A stretch of DNA of 17,394 bases from assembly GCA_902796295.1 (NCBI GenBank), contig CADBOL010000212.1, positions 1-17,394 of the forward strand, given 5' to 3'. Below, piece by piece: positions 1 through 6,256 of this stretch (the stretch's first letter is position 1; each line of letters begins with the position of its first letter). The notes beneath the pieces are model-generated. The model ran no database searches. It was given only the letters and a program-made list of their open reading frames with translations, and was not told where the DNA came from. Position numbers and translations under genes: made by a program. The DNA comes from Oscillospiraceae bacterium. Its GTDB lineage: Bacteria > Bacillota > Clostridia > Oscillospirales > Acutalibacteraceae.

Positions 1-1709
1 AGAACACCTATCGATGATACTCTTTCGCCTTTATTTAGCTCATAAACATTTGCGATTGTTAAACCATTATTAGATATTCCGCTTCTATAAGCCTGTTCTA
101 CTGTCACCGTTGAACCTTGGCCCATAACACCTGTATAAGAGTACACTTTTTCGTAAACATCCTTGGATGCAGAATAACCCAAAATACCAATTATAGCATC
201 ACTCTCATAGCTTATCCAATTGTATCCATTATCATAATTCCAAGTTCCATGAGAATTCTTAACAAGCCATGCTCCGTTTTTTTCCGGGTTCTCATCAAAT
301 TTGGATTTGCTGTAATTGTCATCCCATCCGACAATTGTCACAAAATGATTTGCTCCATACAACTCTTGATCAAAAGATTCACTATGATAAATATTAGTAC
401 CCTCACCTTTGGCTTTCCATCTTGTGAATAAAACAGCGCTACCGTGATCTATAACCCATTGCTTAGCCTCATCAATTGTATTAAGGCTTTCCATATTTCT
501 CATCATAAGACCGCTGTCGCTGTCAAATCTTTTGGAAGTATAATCCACTTTTTCATTTGCTATTCCGGAACGAACCGCCAGAGCGTTAGCGGCCATATTC
601 ATGCTTCCGCCGCCACCGCCATCTAAACCGAATCCATCCATAAAGACATCATCGTAATAAAACAACCTCGTATATCCATCACCTAAAAAGAACAGGAATA
701 AATCTCCGTTTACGCAGGAATTAGGAATAAACCCGTCATTATCAAGATACATTTTAGGAATAATTATTTCTCTTTTTTCTTTCTCTTCTATAGGCTCATC
801 AGGGTCATCCGGTTCATCATTTGTCTTTGCTCTGAATTTAATCTTCAACCCGTCTTTAAATATCTCGCCTAGCTTAAAGCGCTTATCACTGACATTATCA
901 TATAAGTAAACAACGTTATCCTCGGCATAAATATAGTTTGCGGGTATACCGTCACGAACAAAAACACAATCAATTACTGTCATGTCATAATCAAGGATCA
1001 AAACATAGAGAGAATTAATCGGTTCACCGCTGTCATTATTACCCATGCATACAAATTCAACAATCGGATTGCTGTCAATTTCTTCTTCGGTTATTTCATA
1101 TTCCGATATTACTTCATAGTCTTCGGGCGATGCATTGTCGGATTTACCTTCAAAGAGAGAAACGACTCTGTAAAGCTTGCTTTCTCCAGGCTCAGAATCT
1201 GTTGCAGGATCCGCAGGCGATGCCCCGGTCGGCGTAGCCTCAACCGCTGATTCTTTTGTTGAAAACATTACTGAATAAACCAGTTCTTCAGTATCGTTTA
1301 AAATAATATGATACTCATTGAGATTATCATCCTTAAGACCGTAACGGGTTCCGGAATACACCATAAATTTAGAGCGGATATAATAATCTCCGATTCCGTC
1401 ATCAACCGCACCGTTCACCCAGTAAGTTAAATGATTCTCTGAAAAATCGGTAGTATTCACATCATAACCGAAATTCTTTATCGCATCTGTTTCAAGACAG
1501 CTTATTGTAGCCTGCGCCCAGCAATTGCCATATGATCCCTGATCCTTAACCGGGGTTACAATATTATCTTTTCTCGCGTCATATTTTGCGGGGAAAGCAG
1601 AGGCTGTCTCAGCCTGAGCGGAATTCTTACCGGCAACCGCTGTGCCCGCGAGGGTCACAAGCATTGTCAGCGCCATAATCACCGCAAGAACCGATTTGAA
1701 CTTTCGCAT
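1..1709 (-). CDS. Secreted papain-family (C1A) cysteine peptidase, C-terminus cut by window edge
   Basis: The first 569 codons of a secreted cysteine peptidase are visible; the gene runs off the left edge. Residues 1-26 form a signal peptide (MRKFK, hydrophobic core, then AVA). The papain triad is complete: Gln57 and Cys63 in QGSYGNCWA, His455 in ANHFVTIVGWDD, and Asn485 in WLVKNSHGTW. Prokaryotic C1A enzymes of this kind are exported and often carry lectin-like or cell-surface modules after the catalytic domain; that part lies outside the window. Cys63 and His455 are about 390 residues apart. An extra segment of about 250 residues (about 105-357), including a Pro/Glu/Ser-rich linker (about 160-175) and an Asp/Glu/Pro-rich stretch, interrupts the fold before the GGGGGSMNMAANALA helix. 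The start is the ATG at 1709, 9 nt after AGGAGG. An in-frame ATG at 1715 lies only 3 nt from it, too close. Confidence 0.9.
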   Translation of the reverse strand, partial: MRKFKSVLAVIMALTMLVTLAGTAVAGKNSAQAETASAFPAKYDARKDNIVTPVKDQGSYGNCWAQATISCLETDAIKNFGYDVNTTDFSENHLTYWVNGAVDDGIGDYYIRSKFMVYSGTRYGLKDDNLNEYHIILNDTEELVYSVMFSTKESAVEATPTGASPADPATDSEPGESKLYRVVSLFEGKSDNASPEDYEVISEYEITEEEIDSNPIVEFVCMGNNDSGEPINSLYVLILDYDMTVIDCVFVRDGIPANYIYAEDNVVYLYDNVSDKRFKLGEIFKDGLKIKFRAKTNDEPDDPDEPIEEKEKREIIIPKMYLDNDGFIPNSCVNGDLFLFFLGDGYTRLFYYDDVFMDGFGLDGGGGGSMNMAANALAVRSGIANEKVDYTSKRFDSDSGLMMRNMESLNTIDEAKQWVIDHGSAVLFTRWKAKGEGTNIYHSESFDQELYGANHFVTIVGWDDNYSKSKFDENPEKNGAWLVKNSHGTWNYDNGYNWISYESDAIIGILGYSASKDVYEKVYSYTGVMGQGSTVTVEQAYRSGISNNGLTIANVYELNKGERVSSIGV

Positions 1710-1758
1710 TTGCATTATCCTCCTTATCGTGCCCTGCACGTTTTAAAAATACATATTT

Positions 1759-1787
1759 ATTATATATTAATAATTTGTAAATGTCTA
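1759..1787 (-). promoter_or_regulatory. Sigma-A promoter of the C1A peptidase gene
   Basis: On the minus strand, TAGACA (1787-1782) and TATAAT (1764-1759) are separated by 17 bp. A transcript would start near 1752 and have a leader of about 43 nt. That leader contains a small hairpin, CGTGC-AGG-GCACG (1740-1728), directly before the AGGAGG ribosome binding site. Confidence 0.65.
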
Positions 1788-1830
1788 TAATTATACGCAA
1801 GTTTTTTCATTTTTGATTAAAATAACAATT

Positions 1831-1871
1831 AAAAAAGGCTGTCACAAATGGTTAAACCAAAAGTAACAGCC
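1831..1871 (-). terminator. Intrinsic terminator after the acyl-CoA synthetase gene
   Basis: On the minus strand, a 9-bp outer stem with one G-U pair (1871-1863 with 1845-1837) encloses an inner TGGTT-T-AACCA hairpin and is followed by six T residues (1836-1831). It lies 15 nt after the stop codon of the synthetase gene and separates it from the peptidase gene downstream. Confidence 0.85.
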
Positions 1872-1885
1872 CGTAACCCGTTATT

Positions 1886-3631
1886 TCATTTCTTGTTTTG
1901 TTTCTTGTTTTGTTTCTTTTGCTGCTTTTTCGCTTCCACCCTGGTATTGAGCGAATTTGCTCCTCGCTTGATTTTTTTTGCGGTGGTTCTGATGAAATCT
2001 TCCTGCCTGACGGTGAATTTCCTGATTTTTTTGAAATCCGGAACTCTTTCATTGACGGAATCCACAGCATTTTTGACTATGGCAAAAACTTCTTTTTCCG
2101 TAGGTTCCTTATCAAGATATTCCCTTATTTCTTCATAGTCGGGATATATCTGAGCGGTAACCACCGGATCCTCATGAGTGCCGACACCTTCCACCATACT
2201 TGACTGTATGAAGCTGTCTTTGTCAAGCAGATATTCAAGCTCTTCCGGATAAATATTCTTGCCGTTTGAGGTTACTATAACGCTCTTGCTTCTGCCGGTA
2301 ATGTGATATCTGCCCTTTTCATCGCAATAGCCGATATCACCCGTGTGGAGATAGCCGTCGGCATCTATCACTTCATCTGTCGCGGCCTTATCCTTATAGT
2401 AACCGAGCATTACCATACCGCCCTTGACGCAGATTTCACCCGCTCCGGTCTCATCAACATTTTCCAGCCTGACATCGACACCGGGAAGCGGCTCTCCGAT
2501 TGAGTCTGTCGTTCTGCATCTGTCATGGTTTATAATTGCAAGAGGCGCGCATTCGGTAAGCCCGTATCCGTAAAGAACCTGTATGCCGAACGAATCAAAA
2601 TCCTTGATAATCTGCGGATCTATGGGAGCACCGCCGCAGATAATAAGTCTCATTCTGCCGCCGAATGCATCCTGAATCTCTTTGAAAAATACCTTTTTAA
2701 GATCGATATGAACCTTGCTCGCGCCTTTACAGAGCGCGGTGCCGATTTTGAATTTAAGCTCGCCGTTCTTTTTCGCGGCAATCTGTTTCATGATTCTTTT
2801 GTGAACTATTTCGAGCACCATCGGAACGGCAACAAATACAGTCGGGTTGAATTCCTTCATATTGCTCAGCACATATTTGAAGCCGTCGCAGAATGTTACC
2901 TTTGCTCCGCAATAGGGAGCGAAAAACAGGATAATCGAACTCTCAAATGTATGATGAAGCGGCAGGAGCGAAATACCGCAGTCGCTCGGAGTGATTTTAA
3001 GCACACCCATCGCCGCCTTGACTTCAAAAGCAAAGTTTCTCTGACAGAGCATAACGCCTTTCTGAGCGCCCATAGTGCCGGATGTGAAAAGAAGAGTGCA
3101 GAGTTTCTCCGGATCATGCTTCACCTGTTTGTAGAGAAGATTGCCGCTCCTGTTTATCTGCTTACCGTGAGAAATGAGCGAAGACCAGGAAGAAACACTG
3201 CCCGCGCACTCATCATCATAACAGAATACTTTGATCTGAGGAATTTTACTCAGGTCAAATCTGTCAAGGAATTTCTTATCGCAAAAAAGAATCCTGACCT
3301 CGGCAGTTTTAAAAATCCCGGTTATGTCATCATCATTAAGCTCTTTATCGGTGGGAACTATGACACCGCCTGCAAGAATTGTGCCGATATAAGTCACGGC
3401 GTATTCATACCTGTTATCGGAGCAGACAGCAACAGCTCCGCCGTCAAGCCCGAGCTCAATCACGGCAGAGGTAAAAGCGTTTAAATCTTCGAGATATTCT
3501 CTGAAAGTGATTATGTAGTTTTGCTTTTTCTTTTTGATTTCAAATGCGGGGAGATTCGAATACGCAGCGGCACTCATATCAATGAGCTCTCTGATGGTAC
3601 TGAATTCCTTCACTTTGTAAAAAGCATCCAT
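1886..3631 (-). CDS. AMP-dependent acyl-CoA synthetase (long-chain fatty acid-CoA ligase-like)
   Basis: A 581-residue member of the ANL adenylating family. It activates a carboxylic acid with ATP to an acyl-AMP, then transfers it to CoA; the size and motifs fit long-chain fatty acyl-CoA ligases, but the substrate cannot be read from sequence. Motifs in order: the phosphate-binding loop TSGTMGAQKG (183-192), YGYGLTE (354-360), HTGD (429-432), the hinge GRSKSVIVTSNGKNIYPEE (about 446-464), and a C-terminal TTAKKIKR with the likely catalytic lysine near 553. The protein ends in an unusual Lys/Gln/Asn tail encoded partly by a 12-nt tandem repeat. The ATG at 3631 is chosen because GGAG lies 5 nt upstream; an in-frame ATG at 3649 has no such site. 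The gene is single, with a terminator after it and TATAAT at 3672-3667 as a likely -10 box. Confidence 0.9.
   Translation of the reverse strand: MDAFYKVKEFSTIRELIDMSAAAYSNLPAFEIKKKKQNYIITFREYLEDLNAFTSAVIELGLDGGAVAVCSDNRYEYAVTYIGTILAGGVIVPTDKELNDDDITGIFKTAEVRILFCDKKFLDRFDLSKIPQIKVFCYDDECAGSVSSWSSLISHGKQINRSGNLLYKQVKHDPEKLCTLLFTSGTMGAQKGVMLCQRNFAFEVKAAMGVLKITPSDCGISLLPLHHTFESSIILFFAPYCGAKVTFCDGFKYVLSNMKEFNPTVFVAVPMVLEIVHKRIMKQIAAKKNGELKFKIGTALCKGASKVHIDLKKVFFKEIQDAFGGRMRLIICGGAPIDPQIIKDFDSFGIQVLYGYGLTECAPLAIINHDRCRTTDSIGEPLPGVDVRLENVDETGAGEICVKGGMVMLGYYKDKAATDEVIDADGYLHTGDIGYCDEKGRYHITGRSKSVIVTSNGKNIYPEELEYLLDKDSFIQSSMVEGVGTHEDPVVTAQIYPDYEEIREYLDKEPTEKEVFAIVKNAVDSVNERVPDFKKIRKFTVRQEDFIRTTAKKIKRGANSLNTRVEAKKQQKKQNKKQNKK
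1889..1916. repeat. 12-nt tandem repeat at the synthetase 3' end
   Basis: The unit TTTCTTGTTTTG occurs at 1889-1900 and 1901-1912, with a partial third copy (TTTC) at 1913-1916. On the coding (minus) strand it encodes the repeated Lys-Gln-Asn-Lys tail. Copy number could vary by slippage without changing the reading frame. Confidence 0.8.
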
Positions 3632-3778
3632 AAAGACTCCAAAATACACACTTTAAATACAGAGTTATTATATAAGTTATTTATTAATAAAATATGAATT
3701 TTAATATGAATTAATTTAAATAATATTAAGAAAAAACAGCGTATTTATCCGGTGCGGAAAAATAACGATTTCAGAGTA

Positions 3779-3807
3779 TTGAGAGTGAAATAAGGATATG
3801 ATATAAT
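3779..3807 (+). promoter_or_regulatory. Sigma-A promoter with extended -10, O-acetyltransferase gene
   Basis: TTGAGA (3779-3784) and TATAAT (3802-3807) are spaced by 17 bp, and TG at 3799-3800 makes an extended -10. The predicted transcript starts about 24 nt before the ATG at 3838. Confidence 0.8.
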
Positions 3808-3837
3808 ACCCTTAACAAATAAATGCAAGGTGATGAA

Positions 3838-4491
3838 ATGACACATACAGAAAGAATGAAAGCGGGTATGATTTATGACCCGGGAGCAGATGAAATAATG
3901 AGCGTTCAAATTCCGTATCAGGTGAAACTCAGGGAATTCAACGCTCTCTCCCAGACCGATTACGCCGGCAAGGAAAAATATATGAAAGAGGTCTTTGCCG
4001 AGTGCGGCGAAAACTGCTATATTGAGCTTCCGTTCTACGCTAACTGGGGCGGCCGTCATGTCCATTTCGGCAGCAATATCTATGCGAATTTCGGCCTCAC
4101 GCTGGTGGACGACGGTGAGATATTCGTCGGAGACCGCGTTCTCTTCGGCCCTCATGTTACAGTCGCAACAGCGAATCATCCGGTCAACCCGGAAATCCGC
4201 TCAAAATCTTATCAGTACAATAAAGACGTGCATATCGGCAGAAACGTCTGGATAGGCGCAAACACCGTAATCGTCCCCGGAGTCACCATAGGGGAAAACT
4301 GCGTGATAGGCGCCGGAAGTGTTGTGACAAAGGATATTCCTCCAAACACCGTCGCCGTAGGAAACCCATGCAGAGTACTGCGGGAAATCGGTGACCGCGA
4401 TGATGAATTCTTTTATAAAGAAGAAATAATCGATGATGAAATGAAAGAAATGATAAAAGAAATCAGAAACGGTTCCGCCGGCACTATCTGA
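3838..4491 (+). CDS. Sugar O-acetyltransferase, maltose/galactoside acetyltransferase type (LacA/Maa family)
   Basis: A 217-residue acetyl-CoA-dependent acetyltransferase of the hexapeptide-repeat (left-handed beta-helix) superfamily, expected to form a cytoplasmic trimer that acetylates a sugar hydroxyl. The N-terminal maltose-acetyltransferase cap (MTHTERMKAGMIYDP) is followed by hexapeptide turns from about residue 75 to 175, such as VHIGRNVWIGANTVIVPGV. His114 in TANHP matches the catalytic histidine of this family. The start at 3838 follows AAGGTG by 5 nt; an in-frame ATG at 3823 lies within the predicted leader and has no ribosome binding site. It is a single-gene unit with its own promoter. 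Its last 8 bases overlap the 3' end of the thiamine diphosphokinase gene on the other strand, with no terminator between. The physiological acceptor is unknown; these enzymes are often read as detoxifying non-metabolised sugars. Confidence 0.92.
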   Translation: MTHTERMKAGMIYDPGADEIMSVQIPYQVKLREFNALSQTDYAGKEKYMKEVFAECGENCYIELPFYANWGGRHVHFGSNIYANFGLTLVDDGEIFVGDRVLFGPHVTVATANHPVNPEIRSKSYQYNKDVHIGRNVWIGANTVIVPGVTIGENCVIGAGSVVTKDIPPNTVAVGNPCRVLREIGDRDDEFFYKEEIIDDEMKEMIKEIRNGSAGTI

Positions 4492-5107
4492 AAATTTTAA
4501 TAAGAACCGGGGTGCCTTCATCGGCCCAGACCTCGGCTGTTTTTCCGGGAAGCACCTCATTACTGACACCGAATGACCAGTCAACGGTGACATCGGCATT
4601 TTCAAGCGGATATCTGGCGTTTCTTATGTTTACTCCTTTTATGTCTGATGCGTATGCTATAACCGAAAAGAATCTGTATTTATCTTCAATATATACTTTT
4701 TTGCTGCCGAATATTTCGGTTTCGCCCCGGTCATCAACCGCAAGGGCGGTTTTGCCGAGTTTAAAGAGCTTAAGAAGCATGGACAGATTGCTGAGAGTCT
4801 GGTCAAATCGCCCCCCGAAAACTCCGAGAAACAGAAAATCATCAAATCCCCGGCTCAGCGCTTCCTTCATGGCATAAACGGTGTCGGTATCATCCTTGAC
4901 TGTGGGAAGAACTATTGTTTCCGTATCACTGTGAGGGTTATCATATGAATCAAAATCGCCGATAATAAGATCGGCATCTCTGCCGAGTCCGTCCCGGTGT
5001 TTTAAGCCGCAATCGCAGTAAATCATATAATCGTCTTCTCTGAGATATGACTTTGAAATGTCATATCTCTTTATTTGTGCCCCTCCGACTATTACGCATC
5101 TTTTCAT
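4484..5107 (-). CDS. thiN: Thiamine diphosphokinase
   Basis: A 207-residue enzyme that transfers diphosphate from ATP to thiamine, giving thiamine diphosphate for cytoplasmic enzymes. The N-terminal Rossmann-like catalytic half carries CDCG (31-34), GDFDS (50-54), KDDTD (71-75) and GGRFDQ (98-103). The C-terminal thiamine-binding beta-domain carries SFGVSNE (178-184). All conserved positions of the family are present. It is the last gene of a three-gene operon: its ATG overlaps the TGA of the MGMT-family gene (ATGA), and GGGAG lies 9 nt upstream inside that gene, so translational coupling is likely. No TPP riboswitch-like leader is visible before the operon, so control by TPP is not suggested. 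The tail overlaps the O-acetyltransferase gene by 8 bp. Confidence 0.93.
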   Translation of the reverse strand: MKRCVIVGGAQIKRYDISKSYLREDDYMIYCDCGLKHRDGLGRDADLIIGDFDSYDNPHSDTETIVLPTVKDDTDTVYAMKEALSRGFDDFLFLGVFGGRFDQTLSNLSMLLKLFKLGKTALAVDDRGETEIFGSKKVYIEDKYRFFSVIAYASDIKGVNIRNARYPLENADVTVDWSFGVSNEVLPGKTAEVWADEGTPVLIKIFR

Positions 5108-5424
5108 CTGAATTCACTCCCGCCCGAAAAATCCGCAATATATACTTTAAGGTCAACCCTGTTATCACGAACCTCTACTCCGTCATTTTTAAGCAGCTCA
5201 GCCTGCGCCCCAATCCCGCCGAAAGCAAAGCTTCCGGATAAATATCCCTTTGAATTAACTACTCTCCAGCAAGGGATTTCACCGGGAAACGGATTGTTAT
5301 GAAGCGCGTTTCCGACAGCTCGTGCTCCCTTGGGATTGCCCGCAAGAGCGGCAATCTGACCGTAAGTTGCAACCCTGCCCGCCGGTATTCTTTTTACCGC
5401 ATTGTAAATATCGTTATATTTCAT
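5104..5424 (-). CDS. MGMT-family DNA-binding protein (alkyltransferase-like), variant PCWR active-site motif
   Basis: A 106-residue protein equal to the C-terminal DNA-binding half of O6-methylguanine-DNA methyltransferase, without the N-terminal domain of Ada-C/Ogt. It shows IPAGRVATYGQIA, the helix-turn-helix with the arginine finger (ARAVGNAL, Arg35), and a Gly-rich tail (LSGSFAFGG). The active-site motif, PCHRV in repair methyltransferases and PWHRV in many alkyltransferase-like proteins, reads PCWRV (51-55): the acceptor Cys52 is kept but the activating His is Trp53. It may therefore flip and flag alkylated guanine rather than dealkylate it efficiently; that is inference. The ATG lies 3 nt after the stop of the AlkD-like gene with no clear Shine-Dalgarno, which suggests coupling. 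The gene overlaps thiN by 4 nt. Confidence 0.88.
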   Translation of the reverse strand: MKYNDIYNAVKRIPAGRVATYGQIAALAGNPKGARAVGNALHNNPFPGEIPCWRVVNSKGYLSGSFAFGGIGAQAELLKNDGVEVRDNRVDLKVYIADFSGGSEFR

Positions 5425-5427
5425 ATG

Positions 5428-6111
5428 TCATTTGATTTTCAAAGTACGAAGATAATCTTTGTGATCCTGACTTATCCTGAAGCTTTCCAAAGATTTCTGA
5501 ATGGCCTTATTATGCGTAAACACATCAAGCTTTTTTTCTTCAATAAAAGGCAGCGTTTTGTCATATTGCTTTGCGAGAGCCGTCGCAAAGTACCAGGCCC
5601 TCATCATATTGACATAGTATTCGTCCGACTTTATCCCGGCAACTTTTACGGCATATGAAACATCAAAGAGATCATCGAGAAAATGATTCATCAGCACTCC
5701 GATTCCGAAACGCACCGTGTATGTTTCTCCGGAGTCAATCCATTTTTCGGCATAAGGCAAAAGCCTGTCACGGTGTTTTCCGAATGTCTTCGGAAGAAGC
5801 TGATCGCAGACAGCCCAGTTGTCAACATAAGGCAGGAATTCCTCCACCCGCCTGATACATTCGTAAAAATCTTTGATTTCGCTGATTATAAATGCGTGAA
5901 GGCGGTTTTCGTCAAAGTAATAATGCGGAAGAGACGATAAGAATTCATCTGTATTATTCTCTTTTATCAGTTTCCGGGCAAACTGCCTGAGTTCCGGAGT
6001 ACGCACTCCCAGCACACACCCCGGGTCTACTCCCGGCGTCAGCTTCAGATGAAACTCACGGTATTCGCCGTCCGCCATATTCTTCAGTTCTCTGATAATC
6101 CCGTTATCCAT
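5428..6111 (-). CDS. AlkD-like DNA alkylation repair glycosylase (HEAT-like repeats)
   Basis: A 227-residue all-helical protein of the DNA alkylation repair family. AlkD enzymes excise N3- and N7-alkylated purines without flipping the base. Trp99 and Asp103 (NWAVCDQ), Arg134 (TVRFGIG) and Trp173 (MMRAWYFA) match, in order and nearly in spacing, the functional Trp109, Asp113, Arg148 and Trp187 of Bacillus cereus AlkD. The C-terminal HNKAIQKSLESFRI is also typical. The start at 6111 has GGAG 8 nt upstream. It is the first gene of an operon with the MGMT-family gene and thiN. Only about 23 nt separate it from an intrinsic terminator of the preceding transcription unit, so its promoter must overlap or lie beyond that terminator. 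Confidence 0.9.
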   Translation of the reverse strand: MDNGIIRELKNMADGEYREFHLKLTPGVDPGCVLGVRTPELRQFARKLIKENNTDEFLSSLPHYYFDENRLHAFIISEIKDFYECIRRVEEFLPYVDNWAVCDQLLPKTFGKHRDRLLPYAEKWIDSGETYTVRFGIGVLMNHFLDDLFDVSYAVKVAGIKSDEYYVNMMRAWYFATALAKQYDKTLPFIEEKKLDVFTHNKAIQKSLESFRISQDHKDYLRTLKIK

Positions 6112-6134
6112 AATATCCGCTCCGTAAATGAATG

Positions 6135-6159
6135 AAAAACCCGCCTCTGGCGAGACGGG
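6135..6159 (-). terminator. Intrinsic terminator after the zinc-finger protein gene
   Basis: On the minus strand, an 8-bp stem with one G-U pair (6159-6152 with 6147-6140), a 4-nt loop and five T residues (6139-6135). It lies directly next to the left inverted-repeat copy and just before the AlkD-like gene. Confidence 0.85.
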
Positions 6160-6189
6160 ATTCTATCAACTCTGCTTAAGTGATAACAC
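6160..6189 (-). repeat. Left copy of a 30-nt inverted repeat flanking the zinc-finger gene
   Basis: On the minus strand this reads GTGTTATCACTTAAGCAG and on through GATAGAAT. It matches the copy at 7207-7236 (plus strand) at 27 of 30 positions, in opposite orientation. Similarity stops abruptly on the outer side. Read on the minus strand, the last bases give an extended -10-like box, TGATAGAAT. Confidence 0.85.
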
Positions 6190-6197
6190 TCCAATAC

Positions 6198-6248
6198 GCG
6201 TGATCACGCTCCGGCGTGTCGGGAAAGGCCGGCCGGGCCGGCACTTTC
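6198..6248. other. Palindromes in the 3' untranslated region of the zinc-finger gene
   Basis: Two strong dyads lie between the stop codon at 6257 and the left inverted repeat. One is a perfect 12-bp palindrome, GCGTGATCACGC (6198-6209). The other is a GC-rich hairpin at 6223-6248, where GAAAG/CTTTC and GCCGGC/GCCGGC arms pair around a 3-nt loop with a single bulged base. Neither is followed by a T-run, so they are not simple terminators; they could stabilise the mRNA 3' end or bind protein. Confidence 0.6.
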
Positions 6249-6256
6249 ATAAAGAC

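Noticed and set aside
117..626. Two plus-strand frames of 104 and 60 codons
   Set aside because: Both are antisense to the peptidase gene, which keeps its reading frame and catalytic motifs throughout.
1707..1715. Shared ATGCAAATG at the starts of the peptidase gene and ychF
   Set aside because: In both, spacing to the ribosome binding site marks the second ATG as the start. With only two cases the shared string is most likely chance.
2525..3484. 319-codon plus-strand frame
   Set aside because: It lies wholly antisense to the acyl-CoA synthetase, whose full set of family motifs is intact; the frame has no ribosome binding site and no recognisable domain.
3745..4179. 144-codon minus-strand frame
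   Set aside because: It is antisense to the O-acetyltransferase gene and its promoter, with no own start signal.
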